Of a DNA stretch of 33,797 nt, positions 1 through 7,016 are shown in pieces. Numbering within the stretch: position 1 is the first letter of the stretch; each line of letters begins with the position of its first letter. The DNA is from Candidatus Kaiserbacteria bacterium RIFCSPHIGHO2_01_FULL_55_37 (lineage in GTDB: Bacteria; Patescibacteriota; Minisyncoccia; Phycocordibacterales; UBA2100). The notes below the pieces were generated by a model, which worked only from the letters and a program-made list of their open reading frames with translations, had not been told where the DNA came from and did no database searches. The translations under genes and the position numbers were made by a program. The stretch lies in contig MFKY01000058.1 in NCBI GenBank assembly GCA_001781175.1, positions 1 through 33,797 on the forward strand, read 5' to 3'.

Positions 1-1
1 G

Positions 2-1039
2 CCTTACTTCAATTACAATAATGGCGGTGGAATGGGATCAGCCAAGATTGGTGCCTACTTCGTAGGAAAGTTCACGTACGGCAATCCGTCACCGCCGATC
101 GAGTTCGATATGTCGAACCCGCAATGGAGCGTTGCCCGTCTCTACGTCGATGGACAGCTGGCAAATACGTACGGCGGCAACTCCGGCTCGCCCACATATT
201 CCCGGGTGTTCAATGGAGGTACGCATGTTATTGAGATTGAATATGAGAGCAACTGGCATGCGGGCACGTTCGCCGCACGCATCGGCCGTATTGTCTCTCC
301 GTCTCAATATGTTGGCGCGGGCACCATTTCCTCGGTACTTAATCAGATCGAGCAGCAAGTCGGCGCGTTCAATGTCGCAGCCGCTTCGGTATATGAGTCC
401 GGCGACGATACCAAAGGCGGTATTCAGCTCAGTCTTCCCGCACTGAGCGGGCCGACAGTGCTCGTGCTTTCCTCCTACGACCCCGTTCTCTGGCATTGGG
501 GTCCGACCAACGACAACATGTCCAAAATAAAGGCCATCGTCGTCTACTCGTTCGCAGGAGCCGCAGCGGCGGACTTGGCGGGCTCAATACCGGTCTATCG
601 CATCCGCGGTACGTACATCGGGGACGGTAACGGGGGAATGACGCCGGCACAGGTCGCGCAAAAGATCGGTCGCCCCGTTGATTCATTCGCGACAGCGTAC
701 GACCCGACATCGCTCACGCTCCCGCCGTTTCCTCCGAAACCGCCGGTCGTAACGCTCGGCACCTATCGCGGGTACCTCAACGGCGATCTCTTCATCACGA
801 CTGCCAACATCTCGCAGTCGGATGCGCTCGCGAACTGCAAGCTGAATGCGGGTAATAATCCGACTTCCTCGATACGATGCACATGGAACGATATCGAGAT
901 CTACAACGCACCAGCCGCGCCGACAGAATACCCGTACATGAACGATGCGGCGAAGGTTTCTACGAATTCCAATCTCGCCAACGCGCTCACGGCTCTCGAA
1001 TCGGCGCTCAAGGCTTTGATAGGGAAGCTCGGTCAATAA
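2..1039 (+). CDS. Unknown protein, C-terminal part (5' end cut by window edge)
   Basis: The reading frame is open from base 2, before the first internal ATG at 32, so the gene enters from outside the window and only its last 346 codons are seen. I recognise no family. The visible part is rich in Gly, Ser, Thr, Asn and Tyr with few charged residues, has a Pro-rich stretch near residues 240-250 (PPFPPKPPVV), two Cys residues near residues 285-295 and an Ala/Leu-rich end. No membrane helix or anchor is visible at the C-terminus. Composition resembles an exported or surface protein, which is inference. It ends 21 bases before a strong terminator and is therefore not co-transcribed with the ribosomal genes that follow. 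Confidence 0.7.
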   Translation, partial: PYFNYNNGGGMGSAKIGAYFVGKFTYGNPSPPIEFDMSNPQWSVARLYVDGQLANTYGGNSGSPTYSRVFNGGTHVIEIEYESNWHAGTFAARIGRIVSPSQYVGAGTISSVLNQIEQQVGAFNVAAASVYESGDDTKGGIQLSLPALSGPTVLVLSSYDPVLWHWGPTNDNMSKIKAIVVYSFAGAAAADLAGSIPVYRIRGTYIGDGNGGMTPAQVAQKIGRPVDSFATAYDPTSLTLPPFPPKPPVVTLGTYRGYLNGDLFITTANISQSDALANCKLNAGNNPTSSIRCTWNDIEIYNAPAAPTEYPYMNDAAKVSTNSNLANALTALESALKALIGKLGQ

Positions 1040-1060
1040 CTTCGAGGCTCTTCATCATGG

Positions 1061-1088
1061 CAAAACGCCCGCGTACGCGGGCGTTTTG
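1061..1088 (+). terminator. Rho-independent terminator after the first gene
   Basis: A perfect inverted repeat, arms CAAAACGCCCGCG and CGCGGGCGTTTTG with a TA centre, ends in TTTTG. The A-rich 5' arm lets it act in both directions. It insulates the ribosomal operon, whose -35 box starts two bases later. Confidence 0.9.
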
Positions 1089-1089
1089 T

Positions 1090-1118
1090 TTGACATTGCC
1101 CCTCATTTCCTATACATT
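1090..1118 (+). promoter_or_regulatory. Promoter of the rpsS-rplE unit
   Basis: A perfect -35 TTGACA (1090-1095) lies 17 bases from TACATT (1113-1118). Transcription would begin near 1125, giving a leader of about 29 bases that contains a small hairpin (CCCGC-GCAG-GCGGG) just before rpsS. No Shine-Dalgarno site is evident. Confidence 0.7.
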
Positions 1119-1153
1119 GTGCGGACTCCCGCGCAGGCGGGATTTCAATTGAT

Positions 1154-1501
1154 ATGACACGATCACTGAAAAAAGGTCCGTATGTGGACGTCAAACTGAT
1201 GAAGAAAGTATCTCTGCGTAAGGCCACGCAGGGGACTATCAAGACGTGGGCGCGGAGCTCGCAGATAGCACCGGAATTCGTGGGCTACACATTCGCCGTA
1301 CACACAGGAAAGAATTTCGACGATGTGTTCGTGACCGAAGACATGGTGGGCCACCGATTGGGCGAATTCGCACCGACGACCAAATTTATCAAGCATGGCG
1401 GTAAGATGCAGAAGGAGACCGAAATGGCCGCAAAGGCCGCGGAAATCGCAACAGCACAGGCGGCGAAAGCCACGGCCTCGGCAGCACCTGCGAAGAAGTA
1501 A
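1154..1501 (+). CDS. rpsS: 30S ribosomal protein S19
   Basis: S19 binds 16S rRNA in the head of the small subunit together with S13. The N-terminus ([12 protein letters not shown]), the central [10 protein letters not shown] motif and the basic core match the family. At 115 residues it is longer than the usual ~92; the extra residues form an Ala/Lys-rich tail from about residue 92. It is the first gene of this transcription unit. The genes that normally precede it (rpsJ, rplC, rplD, rplW, rplB) are not here; a terminator and an unrelated gene take their place, so the S10-type operon is split between L2 and S19. Confidence 0.97.
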   Translation: MTRSLKKGPYVDVKLMKKVSLRKATQGTIKTWARSSQIAPEFVGYTFAVHTGKNFDDVFVTEDMVGHRLGEFAPTTKFIKHGGKMQKETEMAAKAAEIATAQAAKATASAAPAKK

Positions 1502-1623
1502 ATCCGAAATCCGAATATCGAAATCCGAAAAAATATGAAATTCGAAACACAGAAAAATAATTCTTTTGAGTCCCTTTCCTCTTTTCGTGCTTTTTCGTAT
1601 TTCGAGTTTCGTGCTTAAAATGT
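1502..1623 (+). repeat. Low-complexity spacer between rpsS and rplV
   Basis: This 122-base AT-rich spacer begins with three near-copies of ATCCGAA / ATCGAAATCCGAA and ends with TTTCG-rich sequence roughly complementary to the first half, so it can form a long imperfect hairpin. No reading frame is convincing. Similar word-repetitive spacers (AGCTA words at 2034-2064, CTA words at 7636-7672) occur at other junctions of the operon. Confidence 0.5.
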
Positions 1624-2049
1624 ATGAAGGCATTACTTAAGAATTATCACCAGTCGCCGCGCAAGGTGCGTCTCGTCGCGGACCTCATCCGCGGTAAGTC
1701 CGTACCCGCCGCACGCGCAGCGCTTTTGTACTTGCCCAAGAAATCGTCGCCGACTATCGGCAAGCTTTTGGATTCTGCCATCGCAAACGCGAGTTCGAGA
1801 GGCAACTCCGCAGAAAATCTTTTCGTCAAGACCATCACCGTCAACAAAGGCGCCGTGATGCGGCGCGCGCGACCGTTCGGCCGTGGACGCTCGGGAACCC
1901 TCCGCAAGACGATGAGCATCGTTTTCCTCGAGCTCGGTGTGTCGGCGAGGAAGGTTGCAAAAGCGGCAAAGAATGCGTCACCAAAGAAGTCCAACCGCAA
2001 AGTGCAGGTCTCAAAGAAACAAACGAAAGAACTGCAAGCTACCAGCTAA
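1624..2049 (+). CDS. rplV: 50S ribosomal protein L22
   Basis: L22 lines the peptide exit tunnel of the large subunit. The N-terminal NYHQSPRKVRLVADLIRGKSV and the loop region RRARPFGRGRSGTLRKTMSI are characteristic. The protein has 141 residues against about 110 in most bacteria; the additional C-terminal 30 residues are Lys/Ser-rich. It lies between rpsS and rpsC as in the standard order. The start ATG is the first in frame and matches the family's N-terminus. Confidence 0.96.
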   Translation: MKALLKNYHQSPRKVRLVADLIRGKSVPAARAALLYLPKKSSPTIGKLLDSAIANASSRGNSAENLFVKTITVNKGAVMRRARPFGRGRSGTLRKTMSIVFLELGVSARKVAKAAKNASPKKSNRKVQVSKKQTKELQATS

Positions 2050-2065
2050 AAGCTATAAGCTATTT

Positions 2066-2752
2066 ATGACACATACCGTACATCCATACGCACACCGACT
2101 CGGTATCATCCGCGACTGGAAGTCGCGCTGGTTCTCGAAAAGCCCTGCCAAATACAGGCAGAACGTCTGTGTAGACGCCGCGATACGCCGTTTTCTTAAG
2201 AAGCGTTTGCGAGGATCATACGTCACCTCGGTAGAGATAGAGCGCAACGAAAAGGCCGTTCGCGTCATCATCAAGACTTCCCGGCCGGGATTGGTCATCG
2301 GCCGCGGCGGCGAGGGCTCGACCAAACTCAGCAAGGAGATAGAAGCTGTTATGCGCACCGTGCCGCACGCAGAGCGCAAAGCTGTCCGTATCGACATCGA
2401 AGAGGTCCGCAGCCCGGAGGCACAGGCTCCGGTCGTCGCATACATGGTCGCGGAAGGCTTGGAGAAACGCCAGACATTCCGCCGGGTACTCAAGCAGACG
2501 GTGGAGAAGGTCATGGCCAACCGTGATGTGCAGGGCGTACGTATCGCTATCGCCGGACGCCTCGGTGGCGCGGAAATGTCCCGCACCGAAGAGATAAAGC
2601 GCGGTCGCGTGCCATTGCAGACGCTGCGCGCCGACATTGATTTCGCGCGTGAACAAGCATACCTTCCGTACGGTGTCATCGGCGTCAAAGTATGGATATA
2701 CCGCGGCAACATCTTTGCCGACGAAAAGCAATCCGCGAAAAGCGCACAATAA
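2066..2752 (+). CDS. rpsC: 30S ribosomal protein S3
   Basis: S3 sits at the mRNA entry channel of the small subunit. The start at 2066 gives THTVHPYAHRLGIIRDWKSRWF, the usual S3 N-terminus; an in-frame extension back to 1937 merely overlaps rplV in another frame. The KH domain contains GRGGEG (about residues 77-82), and the C-terminal half has the GRLGGAEMSRTEEIKRGRVPLQTLRADIDF signature in pieces. With 228 residues the length is normal. The junction with rplV contains repeated AGCTA words. Confidence 0.97.
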   Translation: MTHTVHPYAHRLGIIRDWKSRWFSKSPAKYRQNVCVDAAIRRFLKKRLRGSYVTSVEIERNEKAVRVIIKTSRPGLVIGRGGEGSTKLSKEIEAVMRTVPHAERKAVRIDIEEVRSPEAQAPVVAYMVAEGLEKRQTFRRVLKQTVEKVMANRDVQGVRIAIAGRLGGAEMSRTEEIKRGRVPLQTLRADIDFAREQAYLPYGVIGVKVWIYRGNIFADEKQSAKSAQ

Positions 2753-2755
2753 AAT

Positions 2756-3178
2756 ATGCTCGCACCGAAAAAAGCAAAATATCGCAAGTGGCAATCAGGA
2801 CGCCGGGGCACAAAGCGCCTCAATACTCCCGAGACCCGGGGCGTCACGGTGGCCTTCGGTTCACACGGCCTTAAGGCGCTCACACAGGCGCGGGTCACCT
2901 CCAATCAGATAGAGGCTGCCCGCCGCGCGCTTACGCGTGCCGGTGGAAAGAGCGCGAAAATCTGGATACGTATTTTCCCCGACAGACCGTTTACCCGGAA
3001 GGCTGCGGAAGTGGGCATGGGTAGCGGAAAGGGAGATGTCGCCGGGTATGTCTTTGATGTGCGTCCGGGCCGCGTACTCTTCGAGATAGACGGCGCGACG
3101 GATGCGGTAGCCCGCGAAGCGCTGCGCAAGGCGGGTACGAAGTTGCCGATCACTGCACGCATCGTCGTCCGCAATTAG
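2756..3178 (+). CDS. rplP: 50S ribosomal protein L16
   Basis: L16 is a late-assembling large-subunit protein near the A site. The N-terminus LAPKKAKYRKWQSGRR, the segment IEAARRALTRA and the motif FPDRPFTRKAAEVGMGSGKG are diagnostic. The length of 140 residues is typical. It begins three bases after the rpsC stop codon, which implies translational coupling in the operon. Confidence 0.97.
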   Translation: MLAPKKAKYRKWQSGRRGTKRLNTPETRGVTVAFGSHGLKALTQARVTSNQIEAARRALTRAGGKSAKIWIRIFPDRPFTRKAAEVGMGSGKGDVAGYVFDVRPGRVLFEIDGATDAVAREALRKAGTKLPITARIVVRN

Positions 3179-3181
3179 CAT

Positions 3182-3406
3182 ATGACTGATTTTTCAAAAC
3201 AAGAAGTTGCAGAGCTGCAGAAAACCGTCGCCGACAAGCGCGAAGCTCTTCGCACGTTCCGGTTCGGAGGTGCAGGCAGCCGTACGCGCGATGTCCGCGG
3301 GGGCCGCACGTTGCGCCGCGAGATAGCACAAATCTTGACGGAGTTGCGCGCGCGACAACTGTCCGCCGGGAAGACCGCAATTGCATCTAAGGCCAAGAAA
3401 GCGTAG
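3182..3406 (+). CDS. rpmC: 50S ribosomal protein L29
   Basis: L29 is a small helical protein near the exit tunnel. Identification rests on its position between L16 and S17, its length (74 residues), and the pattern of two basic helices with ELQKTVADKREALRTFRF early and RREIAQILTELRARQ late. It starts three bases after rplP. Confidence 0.93.
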   Translation: MTDFSKQEVAELQKTVADKREALRTFRFGGAGSRTRDVRGGRTLRREIAQILTELRARQLSAGKTAIASKAKKA

Positions 3407-3425
3407 TATTCGCACTCGTCATTAT

Positions 3426-3695
3426 ATGGAACCCGAAATTAAACTAGGAAAAACATTTGAAGGCGTCGTCGTTAAGTCGGCGATGAAAGACACGGCTACG
3501 GTCCAGGTGGAGCGCTACGTGAAGCACCCGAAGTACAAGAAATTCATGCGCCTCAGCAAGAAATTCCTCGTGCACGATGTCGGCAACGTGGCACAGATAG
3601 GGGAGAAGGTAACCATTCGCGAGACGCGTCCGATCTCGAAGCGCAAGCGTTTTGTACTCGTTTCCCGCGACACGCAGGTGAAGAGTGAAGAATAA
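3426..3695 (+). CDS. rpsQ: 30S ribosomal protein S17
   Basis: S17 is a primary 16S rRNA-binding protein with an OB fold. The frame contains GKTFEGVVVKSAMKDTATVQVER, HPKYKKFMRLSKKFLVHD and IRETRPISKRKRFVLV, the conserved S17 blocks. I chose the ATG at 3426 (MEPEIKLG) over an in-frame start at 3381 because the longer form overlaps rpmC and adds a nonconserved basic stretch. The product is 89 residues. Confidence 0.96.
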   Translation: MEPEIKLGKTFEGVVVKSAMKDTATVQVERYVKHPKYKKFMRLSKKFLVHDVGNVAQIGEKVTIRETRPISKRKRFVLVSRDTQVKSEE

Positions 3696-3698
3696 TAT

Positions 3699-4079
3699 AT
3701 GATCCAAGATAGAACTCTCGTGAAAATAGCAGACAATTCCGGCGGTATCATCGGCCGTGTCTTTAAGATATTAGGCGGCTCCAAGCGCCGTTACGCCGGC
3801 ATCGGAGACGAGATTGTCATTTCTATCCAGACAGCGCAACCGCGCAAATCCGTGAAAAAGAAGGAAGTGCACCGTGCGGTCATCGTCCGCCAAAGAAAGG
3901 CATTCCGCCGGGCCGACGGTTCATACGTGCGCTTCGACGAGAATGCCGTCGTGCTCATCGCGGGAACCGGTAAAGAACCGAAGGAACCGAAGGCGAATCG
4001 CGTATTCGGCCCCATCCCCCGCGAAGTGGTAGAGCGCGGTTATCAGCGCATCGGCTCACTCGCGCCGGAGATTGTCTAG
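3699..4079 (+). CDS. rplN: 50S ribosomal protein L14
   Basis: L14 lies at the subunit interface of the 50S particle. It has the MIQ-start, the segment IADNSGG, the basic KSVKKKEVHRAVIVRQRK block and the terminal FGPIPREV motif. Its 126 residues exceed the common 122 by a short Lys/Glu/Pro insertion (about residues 92-97). It follows rpsQ by three bases. Confidence 0.97.
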   Translation: MIQDRTLVKIADNSGGIIGRVFKILGGSKRRYAGIGDEIVISIQTAQPRKSVKKKEVHRAVIVRQRKAFRRADGSYVRFDENAVVLIAGTGKEPKEPKANRVFGPIPREVVERGYQRIGSLAPEIV

Positions 4080-4106
4080 CAAATCTGTACAAAATAAATT
4101 TTTAGT

Positions 4107-4418
4107 ATGAAATTGAAAAAAGGAGACAAGGTCCTCGTCATTGCGGGGAAGAACAAAGGGCAAAGCGGAGCAATCGTGCGTGTGCTTACCGCTAGCAACA
4201 AGGTACTGCTCGACGGCATCAATCTCGTGAAGCGTCACCGCAAGCCTTCGGCCCAGAACCGCAAGGGGCAGATAGTCGACAAGCCGATGCCGATACACGC
4301 ATCCAACGTCATGCTCATGGACCCGAAGACTGGCAAGCCGACGCGCATCAAGATTGTTCGCGATGCGGACGGCTCACGCGAGCGCGTTGCGGTTAAAAGC
4401 GGCGAAACTTTGAAATAG
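4107..4418 (+). CDS. rplX: 50S ribosomal protein L24
   Basis: L24 initiates large-subunit assembly. An N-terminal KOW motif (KKGDKVLVIAGKNKGQSGAIV), the block LLDGINLVKRHRKPS and the ending KPTRIKIV followed by a short tail match the family. Its 103 residues are normal. It lies between L14 and L5 as expected. Confidence 0.96.
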   Translation: MKLKKGDKVLVIAGKNKGQSGAIVRVLTASNKVLLDGINLVKRHRKPSAQNRKGQIVDKPMPIHASNVMLMDPKTGKPTRIKIVRDADGSRERVAVKSGETLK

Positions 4419-4442
4419 TTCGACAAGCTCACTACAAGTACT

Positions 4443-4976
4443 ATGAAAACAGCAAAACACAACAAGACATTCGAAGCGCTCAAAGCTGAATTCGGTTACA
4501 CCAATGTCATGCAGGCGCCAAAAGTCGGGAAGATTATCGTCTCGACCGGCGTCGGCTCGCTCAAAGACAAAAAAAAGTTGGAGCTCATCCTCGACCGCAT
4601 CTCCCGCATCACGGGCCAGGCACCCGTCACCCGCGGCGCCAAGAAATCCATCGCGAACTTCAAGAGCCGTGTCGGTGATGTCGCGGGCTATCAGGTGACG
4701 CTCCGGGGGGCACGCATGCAGTCGTTCCTCGATAAACTCATCAACATCGTCTTGCCGCGCGTGAAGGACTTCCGCGGTATAAAGACATCCGCCATCGACG
4801 AGATGGGCAATATCTCGATAGGGTTCAAAGAGCACATTGTTTTCCCCGAGACCTCCGACGAAGACTCAAAAGACATCTTCGGACTCGCCGTCACGATAGT
4901 GACGACTGCGAAGTCCAAGAAAGAAGCAGAAGCGTATCTGCGCTACCTCGGCTTGCCGTTGCAGGAAGCCAAGTAA
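4443..4976 (+). CDS. rplE: 50S ribosomal protein L5
   Basis: L5 binds 5S rRNA in the central protuberance. Conserved blocks include APKVGKIIVSTGVG, ITGQAPVTRGAKKSIANFKSR, VTLRGARMQSFLDKLINI, LPRVKDFRG and GNISIGFKEHIVFPE. The length of 177 residues is typical. It is the last gene of the first unit: a strong hairpin follows 49 bases after its stop, whereas in most bacteria rpsN follows directly. Confidence 0.97.
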   Translation: MKTAKHNKTFEALKAEFGYTNVMQAPKVGKIIVSTGVGSLKDKKKLELILDRISRITGQAPVTRGAKKSIANFKSRVGDVAGYQVTLRGARMQSFLDKLINIVLPRVKDFRGIKTSAIDEMGNISIGFKEHIVFPETSDEDSKDIFGLAVTIVTTAKSKKEAEAYLRYLGLPLQEAK

Positions 4977-5025
4977 ACAAGGGGCCGTTCTCTCAGTTGG
5001 CTGTCTTACTCACCTCAATCGTTCG

Positions 5026-5056
5026 CGCCTAGCAAGACTTGTCTTGCTAGGCGTTT
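5026..5056 (+). terminator. Hairpin ending the first ribosomal unit
   Basis: Perfect 13-bp arms CGCCTAGCAAGAC and GTCTTGCTAGGCG surround a TT loop and are followed by only three Ts. It lies inside what is usually a continuous spc operon. The short T run makes full termination uncertain; partial readthrough or RNA processing is possible. Confidence 0.7.
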
Positions 5057-5066
5057 CCCCTATAAT
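5039..5066 (+). promoter_or_regulatory. Promoter of the orphan gene at 5073
   Basis: TTGTCT (5039-5044), lying within the preceding hairpin, is 16 bases from a perfect TATAAT (5061-5066). Six bases separate TATAAT from the ATG, so the predicted first transcribed base is the A of the start codon. Confidence 0.65.
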
Positions 5067-5072
5067 AAAAAT

Positions 5073-5330
5073 ATGAAATCTGAACATAATTATTTAGTGG
5101 GGGAAAAGATACGAATAAAATCACTTAATATTGAAGGATATCTCGTCTGGCTGTACGCGGGTCAAGGTCTGATTTGCAGCCAAAATGTTACCATTGATGC
5201 TTCCATAAAGGACTCAGTTACTGCAACAAAAGCTGCAATGGAAAAGGTAAAAGCGGGTAGTGGGGGCCAAACGTGTACGTCAGTGAGCGGTGTTACCGGT
5301 GGTTCGGCAGATATCGAGGTAATCGCCTAA
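5073..5330 (+). CDS. Small orphan protein inserted in the ribosomal cluster
   Basis: This 85-residue protein is not recognised. It begins MKSEHNYLVGEKIRIK, reads as a mostly beta-rich soluble domain (GEKIRIKSLNIEGYLVWLYAGQG), has two Cys residues (about 35 and 68) and a Gly/Ser-rich C-terminal third. There is no signal peptide or membrane helix. Its codons are more AT-rich than those of the ribosomal genes on both sides. It has its own TATAAT six bases upstream and sits between a terminator and the promoter of rpsN, so it looks like an independent cassette placed between rplE and rpsN. No Shine-Dalgarno site is present. Function unknown. Confidence 0.7.
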   Translation: MKSEHNYLVGEKIRIKSLNIEGYLVWLYAGQGLICSQNVTIDASIKDSVTATKAAMEKVKAGSGGQTCTSVSGVTGGSADIEVIA

Positions 5331-5338
5331 GTCCAAGT

Positions 5339-5367
5339 TTGACTTCTGTGTCCGCTTCGCGTATATT
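5339..5367 (+). promoter_or_regulatory. Promoter of the rpsN-rplO unit
   Basis: TTGACT (5339-5344) is separated by 17 bases from TATATT (5362-5367). Transcription would start near 5374. It restarts expression of the cluster after the terminator at 5026 and the inserted gene. Confidence 0.7.
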
Positions 5368-5373
5368 TCCTGT

Positions 5374-5514
5374 GCCTCGTAGGGGGCTTTGTTTTTAGGT
5401 CTGATCGGTCTAGGGCCGATATCGCAAGAACAAAGTCACGCACGAAGCTTCCATAACCCAACATCCGAAAGGTGGGGTGCAAGAAGCTTCAACCTCTCCT
5501 CGCGGCATAACCTC
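5374..5514 (+). promoter_or_regulatory. Structured 5' leader of rpsN, about 140 bases
   Basis: The leader has no convincing reading frame but can fold. ATCGGTC (5404-5410) and GGCCGAT (5414-5420) form one hairpin; GAAGCTT (5444-5450) pairs with AAGCTTC (5484-5490) and encloses ACCC/GGGT around a CC-GAAA-GG tetraloop. In other bacteria S8 represses the spc operon by binding near the L5/S14 junction, so an autoregulatory role is plausible here; that is inference. Confidence 0.45.
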
Positions 5515-5700
5515 ATGGCAAAGAAATCAATGAAAATAAAGGCGCGAAGAACGCCGAAATTCTCAAGCCGCACCGTGCGACGTTGCTTCAAGTGCGGACG
5601 CCCGCGCGGTTTTATGCGCGATTTCAACCTTTGCCGCATCTGTTTCCGCGAGGAAGCTTTGGAAGGTAACATTCCCGGAATAAAGAAATCTTCATGGTAA
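5515..5700 (+). CDS. rpsN: 30S ribosomal protein S14, zinc-binding type
   Basis: S14 of the short zinc-ribbon type, 61 residues. It contains paired CxxC motifs, CFKCGRPRG and CRICFREEA, that bind zinc, and the ending [11 protein letters not shown] typical of this class. The start ATG at 5515 ([16 protein letters not shown]) matches the family; an upstream in-frame extension to 5389 runs through the structured leader and is not conserved in character. It overlaps rpsH by 7 bases. Confidence 0.95.
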   Translation: MAKKSMKIKARRTPKFSSRTVRRCFKCGRPRGFMRDFNLCRICFREEALEGNIPGIKKSSW

Positions 5701-6089
5701 ACGACACAATCGGTGACTTCATAGTGCGTCTCACGAATGCCGGTGCCATCAAGAAGGCCACCGTCTCGATTCCGTACTCGGCGTTCAAGATGGCGGTCGC
5801 GGAAAAATTGAAAGACATGGGTTACGTACAGGACATCGAGAAGAAGGGCAAGAAGGTTCGCAAGACACTCGACGTCACGCTCAAGTACAACGAAGCAGGG
5901 GAACACATCATCCGTGGCGTGAAGCGCGTCAGCAAGCCCGGACGAAGATTGTACAAGAGCACACGTGAAATCATGCCGGTGCGCTACGGGCACGGCGCCC
6001 TGGTACTCTCGACACCGAAAGGAGTTCTCTCCGACAAGGAAGCACGCAAACAAAATGTGGGCGGCGAAGCCTTGTTCGAGATTTGGTAA
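5694..6089 (+). CDS. rpsH: 30S ribosomal protein S8
   Basis: S8 binds the central domain of 16S rRNA and is the translational repressor of the spc operon in Escherichia coli. Seen here are [13 protein letters not shown] at the N-terminus, the central [10 protein letters not shown] block and the C-terminal [22 protein letters not shown]. Length 131 is standard. The start overlaps the rpsN stop by 7 bases. Confidence 0.97.
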   Translation: MVNDTIGDFIVRLTNAGAIKKATVSIPYSAFKMAVAEKLKDMGYVQDIEKKGKKVRKTLDVTLKYNEAGEHIIRGVKRVSKPGRRLYKSTREIMPVRYGHGALVLSTPKGVLSDKEARKQNVGGEALFEIW

Positions 6090-6097
6090 ATAATAAT

Positions 6098-6646
6098 ATG
6101 AGCAGAATAGGAAAAAGAGCAATAACGATACCCGCCGGCACTGATGTGTCCGTCGTTTCGAGCGAGATAACCGTCAAGGGGAAGGGCGGAACACTGAAGC
6201 GCATGGTGCACCCCGCGGTGACTATTTCAGTCCAAAACGGTGAGGTCACCGTCACACCCAAAGAAAAGTCACGGCTTGGCCGCGCTCTCTGGGGTACGTA
6301 CGCGGCGCACGTACGCAACATGGTAGCCGGGGTGAACACGCCGTTTACGAAGAAGCTGCAGGTTGAAGGTATCGGCTTCAAGGCCGAACTTGCGGGCAAA
6401 CAAATCAAACTCGCCGTCGGATTCTCGCACCCCGTTCTCCTCGCTATCCCGGAGGGAATTACTACGATAGTCGAAAAGAACATCATTACCGTTTCGGGTG
6501 CGGATAAGGAGCAGGTCGGTGAATTCGCGGCGTCAATCCGTGCCCAGAAGAAGCCGGAGCCGTACAAGGGCAAAGGAATCCGGTACGAAGGCGAAGTCGT
6601 CCGCCAGAAGCAGGGCAAAAAAGCCGCAGCCGCAGCCACCGCATAA
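6098..6646 (+). CDS. rplF: 50S ribosomal protein L6
   Basis: L6 lies near the sarcin-ricin loop. The protein begins MSRIGKRAITIPAG and contains VEGIGFKAELAGKQIKLAVGFSHPV and the C-terminal PEPYKGKGIRYEGEVVRQKQGKKA. I use the ATG at 6098; a TTG five codons upstream would overlap the rpsH end and is less likely. The length is 182 residues. The tail is Ala/Lys-rich. Confidence 0.96.
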   Translation: MSRIGKRAITIPAGTDVSVVSSEITVKGKGGTLKRMVHPAVTISVQNGEVTVTPKEKSRLGRALWGTYAAHVRNMVAGVNTPFTKKLQVEGIGFKAELAGKQIKLAVGFSHPVLLAIPEGITTIVEKNIITVSGADKEQVGEFAASIRAQKKPEPYKGKGIRYEGEVVRQKQGKKAAAAATA

Positions 6647-6662
6647 CACTTTCAACTAAATT

Positions 6663-7007
6663 ATGGCACTCTCTAAAACACAGCAAAGAATCCGCCGGCA
6701 CAAGCGTGTGCGCGCAAAGGTCATCGGGAACGAAACCCGTCCGCGCCTTTCGATATACAAATCCAACACGCGTCTCACCGCGCAGATAATCGACGATACG
6801 AAACGCGTCACTATCGCAGCCGTTTCTTCCCAGAACGAGAAGGGCAAGACGCCGCGCGAACGGGCGGAAGCAGCAGCTGCGACCATCGCCAAACTCGCGG
6901 GCGCGAAAGGCATCAAGGCCGTCGTGTTCGATCGCGGTGGTTTCCAATACCTTGGCACGGTAAAAGCCTTTGCGGACGCTGCGCGTGCTGCGGGATTAGA
7001 ATTTTAA
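6663..7007 (+). CDS. rplR: 50S ribosomal protein L18
   Basis: L18 binds 5S rRNA with L5. Diagnostic parts are RRHKRVRAKVIGNETRPRLSIYKSN at the N-terminus, IDDTKRVTIAAVSSQ in the middle, and VVFDRGGFQYLGTVKAFADAARAAGLEF at the end. Length 114 is normal. Confidence 0.97.
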   Translation: MALSKTQQRIRRHKRVRAKVIGNETRPRLSIYKSNTRLTAQIIDDTKRVTIAAVSSQNEKGKTPRERAEAAAATIAKLAGAKGIKAVVFDRGGFQYLGTVKAFADAARAAGLEF

Positions 7008-7016
7008 TGAACGTAT

